Shown here piece by piece: positions 55,511-64,000 of a stretch of DNA of 64,000 nt. This DNA is from Leptoclinus maculatus (lineage: Eukaryota > Chordata > Actinopteri > Perciformes > Stichaeidae), in assembly GCA_032191485.1 (NCBI GenBank), contig JAVDOI010000005.1, positions 1,758,001 through 1,822,000 of the forward strand, written 5' to 3'. Numbering within the stretch: the first letter of the stretch is position 1; every line of letters begins with the position of its first letter. The notes below the pieces were generated by a model. That model searched no databases. It saw nothing but the letters and a program-made list of their open reading frames with translations, and had not been told where the DNA came from. A program made the translations under genes and the position numbers.

Positions 55511-55736
55511 CCTTTCTACTCTTTTCTGCTTCTTGATGTCTCTCTTTGCCTCTTTTCTCTTCCTTCTCTGTCTCTATTCTCTATCTTTTCAGGCAGGAAC
55601 ATAAACAAGAGAAAAAAACTTACATTTTGGTTAACCTTATATATAACCTAGCACTATTATATTGGAGGTTTATCTACATAAACAATATTTCTAATCATAA
55701 GAGAGACATGTCTGTACATTTATTGAAAGCCAGTAC

Positions 55737-55780
55737 TCTCTCTCTCTCTCTCTCTCTCTCTCAAACACACACACACCAAC
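55737..55780. repeat. (CT)n and (AC)n microsatellites
   Basis: About 12 CT dinucleotides followed by a short ACAC run. Confidence 0.9.
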
Positions 55781-56280
55781 ATTATTTGCATCATTTATTA
55801 GATCATTGTCCATGAATATACTTCATGTAGCCTGGCTTATGATAAACAATAAAACCACTTTATTTTACATATGTCTGCTGTTATATTTCAGAGCTAAAAA
55901 CAAACAAACGGCTGCCTACCTTTATCTCGCGGTACGATTCTGTTGTTTTTCCCGCGGCCACAACTATTTTTTCAGACGCAACATTTCTGCCTCCCTCCCC
56001 TCGACTACAGATTATGTCACACATCAATGCTATATTTTCATTGGCTAGACAACGTAGTGTAAAGCTAGCTACAAACTACAATTATATGCTAACTCACATT
56101 AGCAATAAGGTAAAAATACAGAGACACTTTTCAGAGTAAAGACCGTCGCCCGAGCGTCGCCCCAAGTTTGCTTGCTGCTTTCTCTCATCAAAGTCACTTT
56201 CCTATAGTATTTAGACATGTAAACGTCCATATATATTAATGAAATTTGACACGTAGATTCTTTGATATGTATGAATTAAT

Positions 56281-56400
56281 AGTACTTACGTTTGGATGGC
56301 GATCGCCGAAGAAAATGACCACGAAATGACCGGAAAGTGCGTCACAACGGAATCGTTCGAGACAGGCCAATAGCGGCTAGCGCCGTCCGAGGCAGGCCAT
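56281..56400 (-). promoter_or_regulatory. probable first exon and promoter of the pogo-like gene
   Basis: On the minus strand a strong donor CCATCCAAAC|GTAAGTACT ends an exon at 56290. Upstream is GC-richer with GCCGCTATTGGCC, an inverted CCAAT-like element, near 56370. It fits a CpG-type promoter for the transposase gene, but no transcription start can be fixed. Confidence 0.45.
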
Positions 56401-56710
56401 CATTACGTTAGATCATTTGCTGCACATTATTTTTATAGGACTCAACTGTTCTTAGAGAGGACCTGGCCAGTGGTGTAGAAATAAATGTTGCACGATCTAT
56501 GTCACAAAATCTGAATGAATGCTGTCTTGCAACCATGAAAAGCACATTTAAATTTGATGTAGGGGTATTTTGGAAGGCATATTTAGTAACACATGCATGG
56601 CCGCAAAATTGACAACTGAACATTATGGAAAAATAAGCTAGACTGCTGCCTTGTCTCCCTTGTTATTTTTTTAGTTACCTGTAACTAATAGTATTCAGTA
56701 TTTAAATGTT

Positions 56711-56748
56711 AACGTTAGCTAAGAACGGCTAACGGCTTAGCTAACGTT
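56711..56748. repeat. 13 bp inverted repeat, 12 nt loop
   Basis: AACGTTAGCTAAG (56711-56723) pairs exactly with 56736-56748. The loop repeats GGCTAACGG. Such GCTAACGTTAGC words are common in fish intergenic DNA. Confidence 0.6.
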
Positions 56749-56892
56749 AGCTTGCCTACCGCATTGAGAAACATGTGCTACATGTTAGCAAACGTGTTCG
56801 AAAACTTAGCTTAAGTTGAAACTGGACTTACCATGAGGTACAGTTAGTAGTTGTCCTTCTTGCACTTTTCGTCTGGTCTGAAGATCAAAAAT

Positions 56893-57197
56893 GAAAAAGA
56901 ATAAATCCACTTGACTTTCCCAAACTGGCGAGGTAGAAATAAAAAAGAAATACCCAAGCTCCAGGTGTTGTTTCTCCGGGACTTGCACTGGAACAGTTCA
57001 CGTCAATGAGGCTGGTACTGCCGCGACTCAACGCTACTCTTTTCTTCCAGTTTGAGTATAAAAAAGAAGCTAAATAAATTCACTGGACGGTCCAAAGCTG
57101 GCGGTGGTGAAAAAAATAAATATATACCCTACCAATGTTAGGTGTTCTGTCTCCTTCACTTGCACTGGAACAGGAAGTGTTTACTGCTGCCGCGACG
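56893..57197. repeat. two diverged direct copies, about 167 bp period
   Basis: Both copies have a GAAAAAGAA...AAAT(C/T)CAC start, then GGCG(A/G)(G/T)G near TGAAAA/AAATA, then (T/G)GTGTT...TCTCC and CTTGCACTGGAACAG, followed by CTGCCGCGAC. Lies upstream of the transposase gene near the right end of the composite element. Confidence 0.65.
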
Positions 57198-57599
57198 AGA
57201 GCGAACCGATACACCGACCTCGCGCGCAATGGTGAAAACTCGAAGAAAAAAAATAGCGTGACTTTTAAATGTTTTATCGTAATCTGGTCAAATTAAAGTG
57301 ACCTACGTATTAACACAGAAGACATTATAATTCAACTGGAAAATGCCGAGATGGACAGAGGAATGCAAAACTCAGCTCTGGCTACTCATTATTTATGATC
57401 ACTTCATAATGAATAAACGTTACTTTCCCGAGATTCTCAGCAGTTCGCAGTAGATTACTGTGAAAATAAACACTTGACCGTTAGCGAGCGTTGTGACTCC
57501 CAGAATGCATTGCTTTTACAGCATTATACAGTATTAGCACAATACAGTAGGTTGCTGTTCGAATTTCACTGTAAATTTACATCAAAGGGTTACAGTGTG

Positions 57600-58595
57600 T
57601 GGTGTGATAGCCAATGACAGCCCGCTAAGTCTCTCCACAAGTGGACCAACTGCTGCTTTACTGTGGTTGTTGCATTCTTAGCTGGCAGGGGAGTGAGTAA
57701 TGCATTCTGACACATATGCCAAGGGACAACTCAAATGAGAGGAGTCAAACACACATGCATAGACATTATATTTCCTCCTGTGTGTATGTTAAACAGATGG
57801 GAGAGAACGCGATGGAGCTAATTGAAGCTGAAGTGAATAATTGAGGAGCCCAAAACTGAGTCAGTATGATTCATTTAGTTCAATCTCGGTTATTAGATTT
57901 GATAGAGGTGCAGTTCAGTTAAAACACAATTCAATGGTGATGTGGTTTTCAATGGTTAACAATGCAGTAAAGCAGGTGTAAGGCCGAGGCCCACAATTAG
58001 AACAATGCTGAACTACTTTTTTTGTGCCATTTTATAAATGTGAAGACAAATAAATGACATATGGCTGATTCATATTTTAAAAGAGCATTTGGGCATTTTA
58101 TTCTAGTCTTCATATAAAGATTGATCACAACTCATTTGATTTTCTGCCGTGTTATGTTTGACATCATCTGGCATTTTATCCAGCTGCTTACTTTGGACTC
58201 AGGGCCCCTCGAGCAGTTTAATTAAAACATGGTTTTACATAATTGTAGTTTGACTCATCCATTTTTTTCTCAGCCAATATATGTTCATGTTTGTTCGATA
58301 TGAGAAAAGTATCAATCTGAATAGAAAAAAGCAAGACTAAGACTCTACAGCTTTGTTAGCATCTCAGTGAGACTGTACTTAGACACTGTAATGCTTTATG
58401 CTAAATATTAACATCTGAATGATAACATGATATTCATTGTGACATTATATTCTGCACATCATTTCACCATATTATCCGTAGCTTTTTTAAAAATGTTTGT
58501 CTTGTTTTGTATTTATTGTCCTGTGTAAAAAAGGTTAAAGAGTGAATCGTCTCATTTACCACACTGTCTAAATAAAGATTGAACAAATGAATGAA
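57600..58595. other. no recognisable gene
   Basis: AT-rich non-coding DNA. A LINE-like AATAAAGATTGAAC ending with (GAAT)n occurs at about 58570-58595. Confidence 0.4.
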
Positions 58596-58599
58596 TGCT

Positions 58600-58865
58600 C
58601 ACAATGACAATGCTAGCATGCTGATGTTTAGCAGTATAATGTTTAACATGGTCACCATCTTAATTTGGCTTTGTTAGCATTTACTATATTAGCACTAAAC
58701 AATAAATACAGCTGAGGCTGACAGCAATGCCATGAGTTCTGCAGGTATTTGGTCATAAACCATTATTAATTATTGACCAAATAAAAATGTTCATAACAAT
58801 CCATCCATTAGCTGTTGATATATTTCAGTCTGGACGAACCAACTGACCGATCGACATTGCCATCC
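58600..58865 (+). repeat. common teleost dispersed repeat
   Basis: Contains CAATGCTAGCATGCTGATGT, TTAGCACTAAACAATAAATA, GCTGAGGCTGA, GCAGGTATTTGGTCATAAAC and CAATCCATCCATTAGCTGTT in the order known from a widespread teleost interspersed repeat. Non-coding and diverged. Confidence 0.55.
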
Positions 58866-58869
58866 TTAG

Positions 58870-60120
58870 AGCCATGCAATAGTAATGGATGTATTCGGCA
58901 GCATGCATAAATCTGGTTCATTAATCTCAGATTAAGAGACAGGTTAAACAATCCATCTAATTTCCTGCTAAATCTGACCTAGTGGGACACAATGTTCAAT
59001 ACCATGTGGAGGCTGTTTAAATCGTGTTGGCAAAGGTCTTAATGAAGTCAGTTAATAGTTTTATTGATATAAATAAACTATAAAAACTTGACAGTTGTAG
59101 TATTTATACCATTTTGTTTCTGTCCACTCTCCTCTGAGACACTGCTGTATCGTATGCGTAATACAATACACATTCAACAGGAACACTGTGATAGAAATAA
59201 ACACTAGTTTCAGTGAGCAGTCTAGCCACGTCACCCATAATCTAAAGCCACTGAATCAATAGGCCTGTGTCAACCTGAAGCATGATCACAATCTACAGTT
59301 CTATCAAGTTTAAACACATCTCACTGTAATTCCACACTCATTTCTAGTCGTTTCATTGTCCCCAAAATTGTATTGCAATTACAGAAAAGTGACCAGATCA
59401 AAGTCATCTCACCACATTGGATTAATGTTGTGCTTTCTCTCTACGTTGTGAAAAAAAAACATATTTTAATATACATCCAAACAGTAATAAATAACCCTGA
59501 ATTGTGATTAATATGCCACATCTGAAAAGGGATTATAATGCTGCAGCTCATTTTTTCTCAATCGAGGTATTAATATTTGAGCTGCAGTTATTAAGGATGC
59601 TATTCATCACTGCTGGTGTCACTGTTCGTCATGTCATCCATGGACACCAACAGAGCTGTTCCACATATTAAAAATAAATGCTAAGGGTACACCTTTGAGG
59701 TATTAGGTGAATTCATTAAATGGTGATTATGTTAAAACCTAACACATTCATGCCAAATTAAATAATAATTTCCCTCCCATAAAATTTAATTTTCCCAAAT
59801 AAACATGGACCAACAGAATGTAAAAGCAGCTGACTCTTAAATGTAAAATGCTGCTGCCACATTTTTTTTTCCACTGCTGAAAGGGCCTGTTGATGTACTT
59901 CCCTTCCCTATCTCCCTCGTCTCATCATGAAGACCTTATTGGCTTTTTCTGGGCTGACAGCTCCTCGGCCGCTCAATGAAATAGACACAGATTGAGGGAC
60001 GCTAGTCAATATGTGAGGAGGTGGGGAAACAACTCAATAAGATGCCAAAAGGCTGGCTGTCGCCAGGTCAGACAGACCGGGCCGGCTTCACTCACACGGT
60101 AGCTGTAAAGACGTGTATAT
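58870..60120. other. no recognisable gene
   Basis: Non-coding, without supported features. Confidence 0.4.
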
Positions 60121-60125
60121 ATATT

Positions 60126-61094
60126 CGTGCTGGGCAACGATTACAATTTTGAATCGCGATTAATCGCATGATTTGTTTTTGCGATTAATCTCATTGTTAT
60201 GCGCAAAATTCAATAATGAATTCAAAAGTAGTGTATTGCGCACTTTTATTTGAAAAGTACTGCTATATGAACAAAAGTGCAATAACATTTGGTTTGCAAA
60301 CACTTTAAACAAATAAGGTTTTTTTTAACAGCAGTATTCCCTTTACACAGTAGCAGTTAAAATACAGTTATGATGATTCTGATAATAGATATTCAGCCGG
60401 TGTTCACAACTTTATCTTCATGTGTGTAATAGATGCAATTTGAAATATACTTCTTGAAAACTGCAAACCTATCTATGTCATGTTTTTTTTGTTAAATTCT
60501 CAGTAGCGATAACTAAATTATATTCTTATTACACATTCCAAACAAAACAACTTTAAAAACTAAAAAAAAAAAAACCGTACAAAATTTAAATTAATAATTT
60601 ATTTTTTGCTTTTTTTGGTATTTTGCTCAGACACATATGCAACGCTGATTACCATAATATGTGTGGTATTTGTTATAAATGTACGTCGGTACATAGAGGG
60701 TGATAAGAAGCTGTACTTGGAAGGACTTAGGACCCAGAGGAATGTAGGTGAAGCATGGAACCTGTAGTCTGTAACGTGGCAGTAACGTGCATGAGGAAGT
60801 TATGCTAATACAGAGTTGCAGTTAAGAGAACTTTGTTCTCACGTGCTTATATGTTTATTTAAAAACACGACAATATGTAGTTTGATATTGTCACGTTTGA
60901 TCCTGTAACGAGACGTGTCACCCGGGGGGGGGGGCAGCAGGAAGAGGTGCCACACACAGCTGTTCACCGCTCGCTGCCCGGTTCTTGTGTTAAAAATGTC
61001 CGCTTAATAATTTAAAAAAACTGCGTTAATGCGCGATAAAATAATTGTCGGCGTTAATTAATCAATGCGTTAACGCGATAACTTGCCCAGCCCT
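60126..61094. mobile_element. non-autonomous hAT-type element (about 0.97 kb)
   Basis: The left end GTGCTGGGCAACGATTACAA and the inverted right end AGGGCTGGGCAAGTTATCGC share CTGGGCAA. Both subterminal regions are rich in GCGATTAATCGC / GCGTTAAC words, the texture of a widespread vertebrate hAT family. No transposase. A run of 11 G lies near 60925. No convincing 8 bp duplication was found. Confidence 0.65.
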
Positions 61095-61099
61095 TTGCA

Positions 61100-63100
61100 A
61101 ATAGCAGTTTTGAGCTTAATTAATTTCTTATAGACCAATATGAAGAATGCTGCAGCTGTCTTATAGCAAAAGCCTACTTTGTGTCTTTACTTTAGTTTTC
61201 TTTCATATGTTTAACACTCAAGCGAGTCACATTTGCTGTTTGGCTAGCAAATGTAATTATTGCCATAACAACTTAGTGACTGAATCTGCCTTTGGCCACC
61301 CGACCCTGGTGTCCCCGCCGATGTCTCAGTCCCCGACGATGTCCTTGGGACTGCCAGCCGGCGTTACTACTTTCCAGACTCCATTATCATATTGCACAAT
61401 TTAACAGATCTGGGTTCCCCGTTACACTGATGATACTCCTAAATCATAATGTATGACTTGTTTGACGTCGAACAAAAAGCTTTTAATTTTAGCTTAACAT
61501 TAACAGCTCTTCTGTGAACTAAGGTTTTAAAACTAAACTAAGATGTTTGACATACCGAAACACAGCCAGCCAGCACAATTTTTTTAACATGTGATTTCAT
61601 TAAATCTGCTTTGTGAAACATGATGAATTTATCAGAAAAACTGAGTCAATTGAGAAAAGTCTGTTTGATGAGTCATTTAAAATTTTTATTTTAAATGACT
61701 GAAGAGGCAAATAAAGTCTTCAACTGTTTCCTACTGTCGGAGGAAAAGCTCCATTAATTAACAGTTAAATTTAACGGAGCAGCAGATAAACATCTACTCT
61801 CTCTGACAGATCATTTATAATTTCTGAAAACTCATAAAAGAGACACTAACTCATTCAGTTGCTATCCATTTTTTGTTTTTACGTTATTCTTCAGAGATAA
61901 AATCCTGTTGTGGATAAATGTTTTGCTGACATTTCTGCTGCTGCACCCGTTTCCCCACCCAAACCAGGTAAGCCTTGTCTATGACCTCTGCCTCAGGCAA
62001 TAAAAGGCCTTGCGTGGGTCCTGGGTAGCCCCCAGACAAAGCCCCAAAGGCCCACTTTAAAGGCTTGAAGTGAAGAATAAATGGCACGAAAATGCAAAAT
62101 AGTAGTGTGGGAAAATTTTGAATCAAAACTATTCATACAGCCAGCTATGCAAATTTGTGACAGAGGACAAACTACTGGGATCCTATTGACTGTTTGCTGG
62201 GCTGTCTTCCTCAGGTTTAACATTGGCACAGCTGTTTCAGAGCCATGAGACCAGTGATGTGACTGGCTGAGAGAGGGTTTAGTAATCATCCTTCTGATGT
62301 AATCACCCAACTTATCCTCATACAACGGTTTGTATGATATCCTCCGAAAAGTTACTCATTTTTTGTGCATTTTCCTACGAAAGCCTTCAACACGTGTCTA
62401 TTTCCACTCATTACATGCATATGGTCTTTTCAAAATAAACTTCTGTCTTCAAAGGAAACTCACATTTTAAGGCAAAAAAACGACTTGGTTTTGGAATACA
62501 TCGTCGTTTGGGTTAAAATAACCAGGGACGTACCATTACTGAAGCATGCAAGTTACGTGACAAAAATCTTGTTATTGACTCATTTCACATGGGGAATAAA
62601 CTGCGGTCTACTGGCTGAAAGATCGCTGTTTGTTGGACCCGTCCACCTCCACCCCAGCCCCCCCCATGTGTGATTTAGAGGTCTTTATACGTCCTCTTTC
62701 AAGATTATGTCGATAACATACCAAAAAATGACGTAGAATATCTACAAATTACTGCGCATGATATTTCGTAGGTACACCGACCAAACACACCGACCAATTA
62801 CATGCGTTGTAAATCACATCACATGATGCTGCTCTGCCAATCAAATATGTGTATTCTGATAAACTTCCCGACTCAAGTGAGATTTACACACACAGGAGAG
62901 ACGGGCGAGAGACCGAGTAGTCGGAGTAGTACGTGTGTCAGAGAAGTGTTGGTGTTACATTCCTTTTTCTACTGGTCCAGGGGATGAGTAGGGACGAACA
63001 CGCAACAATTTTTATTTGTAAATAAAAACATAATAAACAAATGGTCCAACGTGGAATTAACCATAAACAATATTTATTTTACTCGTGTATTTTGATGTAT
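61100..63100. other. no recognisable gene
   Basis: Short frames only. The plus frame at 61147-61404 begins with a hydrophobic stretch but has no other support. Minus frames at 61884-62126 and 61993-62325 overlap each other and match nothing known. Confidence 0.4.
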
Positions 63101-63142
63101 GGTATCTAATTTGAACTGTTTCACTTTCCTGTTAATGTCCCA

Positions 63143-63665
63143 TCAAAAGCTTTTACCAGGGAATGTCGAATACTCCCAACAATTGTACAGGACAGTCGAT
63201 GCTATATTTCCGTTAATTCCACCCTGAATTCTAATCCAGTATAATAGTGCTAACTCAGTTCTCCTCAGATGTAATGGCAGTTCCCTGGATTCCACCATCA
63301 ATGCATTAATGGGTGTGGTTTTTGCTGCTGCTTCGTACACCAAGCAATATCCATATAAGTTATCTTCAAAGCCCTGTATAAATGTAGTAATGCTTCTTTA
63401 TCAGCTCCCCATTCAAATCTGACCACACATCTCATTACATTTAACACCTTTTTACATTTGGTCTCAATATTTTCAATATGATTTTTCCATGTATATTTTT
63501 CATCAAACTATAAACCAAGATATTTAAATACTCTAGCTCTATCCATGGGCTTACTGTATGATGTTAGCCCCTGTCCATTACCTATTTTCTTTTTGGTAAT
63601 CAGCATATAGCATGATTTTTCAACTGAAATTTTGAATCCCCATAAGACCATTTCTCTACAACATC
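63143..63665 (-). pseudogene. LINE reverse transcriptase remnant (I/Jockey-like)
   Basis: Minus strand from about 63660: WGFKISVEKSCYMLITKKK, then FKYLGL, a stop, FDEKYTWKNHIENIETKCKK and VLNVMRCVVRFEWGADKEAL, LHLYRALK, then VYEAAAKTTPINALMVESRE and LPLHLRRTELALLYWIRIQG. This is the RT thumb and downstream connection region of I/Nimb-type LINEs (WGFKFSVEKSK...VLNVMRC...P.HLRR). It carries an in-frame stop and a frameshift near 63345. Both 5' and 3' parts are missing. Confidence 0.8.
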
Positions 63666-63674
63666 ATTCTGTAT

Positions 63675-64000
63675 ACTTTTCATTACATTAGTCATTTAGC
63701 AGATGCTTTTATCCAAAGTAACTTACAATAAGTGTATTCAACATAGGTATTCAAGAGAACCACTAGTCACCAGAAGTCATAAGTGCGTCTCCTTTTTTAA
63801 ACAAGCATCTAAGAGCATAAACCAGAGCAAAAGTACAGTGCAGAAACAAACAAATACGAATACAATAAGTGCAACAAGCTAATATGAATACAATAAGTGC
63901 TAAGTGGAAGGCTCAGGGTAGTACTTCTTGAAGAGGTGAGTTTTCAGCCTGATGAAAGATGGGCAGCGACTCTGCTGTCCTGACGTCAGAGCCTGACGGT
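63675..64000. repeat. common teleost repeat (CATTTAGCAGATGCTTTTATCC), cut by window edge
   Basis: TTACATTAGTCATTTAGCAG then ATGCTTTTATCCAAAGTAAC is the start of a very frequent teleost dispersed repeat. It continues with GAGGTGAGTTTTCAGCCTGA and CTGCTGTCCTGACGTC to the end of the window. Confidence 0.65.

Larger units (their letters stand above)
48000..57597 (-). mobile_element. composite DNA transposon with CACTGTAA termini carrying two minus-strand genes
   Basis: The left end CACTGTAAAACTTT and the inverted right end CACTGTAACCCTTT agree at 12 of 14 positions. Both are flanked by TG, a possible 2 bp duplication. Within about 130 bp of each end, a phrase like AATACAG.AG.TTGCTGT, then CTGTAA(A)TTTAC, occurs in the same orientation. 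Inside are a spliced pogo-like transposase gene (56.3-52.6 kb) and two last exons of a SAMD3-like gene (50.3-49.1 kb), with a later Tc1 insertion at 51263-52427. Whether these ends belong to the pogo gene, or to a host element of both genes, is inference: pogo elements normally duplicate TA. Confidence 0.5.

Noticed and set aside
61147..61404. 85-codon plus frame with a hydrophobic N-terminus
   Set aside because: It sits just outside a hAT element in AT-rich DNA, without start context, homology or downstream gene structure.
1..64000. tRNA, rRNA or host protein-coding genes
   Set aside because: No cloverleaf-like sequence with intact A and B boxes apart from the SINE head, no rRNA stretches, and no exon series outside transposons could be supported.

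Overview
This window reads as repeat-rich nuclear DNA of a ray-finned (teleost) fish. The evidence is the catalogue of mobile elements: hAT elements of several families, Tc1 and Harbinger-type elements, Nimb/I-like and L2-type LINEs, gypsy and other LTR elements, an Ngaro-type SGNH hydrolase fragment and teleost-specific dispersed repeats. I see no convincing single-copy host gene, no rRNA or tRNA gene and no CRISPR array. Almost every open frame is a transposon frame or its shadow.

Layout. 1-4.8 kb: mostly unannotatable DNA with a CA microsatellite, a LINE-type 3' tail, a diverged tandem dispersed repeat and a 705 bp Harbinger-type MITE with TTA target duplications. 4.85-7.99 kb: a hAT element with a perfect 8 bp target duplication, its transposase pseudogene split by a 366 bp palindromic MITE. 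9.55-14.17 kb: an LTR element on the minus strand with nearly identical LTRs, a polypurine tract and a primer-binding-like site but no recognisable genes; two solo LTRs of the same family lie at 39.19 and 40.86 kb. 17.4-18.8 and 38.6-40.4 kb: two copies of one repeat, the second with clear ends and a 4 bp target duplication. 20.1-23.2 kb: an SGNH hydrolase pseudogene, then nested direct duplications. 23.57-24.52 kb: a 46/47 bp minisatellite of about 20 units, abutted by a second hAT element (24.53-27.95 kb) that is itself interrupted by a probable solo LTR. 28-38 kb: sparse, with decayed LTRs and a SINE.

38.6-57.6 kb is an almost unbroken transposon cluster: repeat copy B with a solo LTR inside it, another solo LTR, a hAT with a BED-finger remnant and a nested LINE, and an internally deleted gypsy element whose LTR carries a Nimb-type LINE with a 13 bp target duplication. 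The most interesting block is 48.0-57.6 kb, apparently bounded by CACTGTAA inverted termini. It holds, all on the minus strand, a spliced pogo-like transposase gene and two terminal exons of a SAMD3-like gene; a Tc1 element has inserted between them. The transposase model runs HTH_psq, DDE domain, Pro/Ser linker and a separately spliced C-terminal PHD finger. All three 3' introns are phase 1, and the only defect found is a one-base frameshift. 57.6-64 kb is quiet apart from a hAT-type non-autonomous element, a LINE reverse transcriptase remnant and two common teleost repeats.

The strongest candidates for something under-described are the pogo/PHD/SAMD3-like composite, the gene-free LTR family with mismatched U5 ends, and the ATCCCAG-ended 1.4-1.8 kb repeat.
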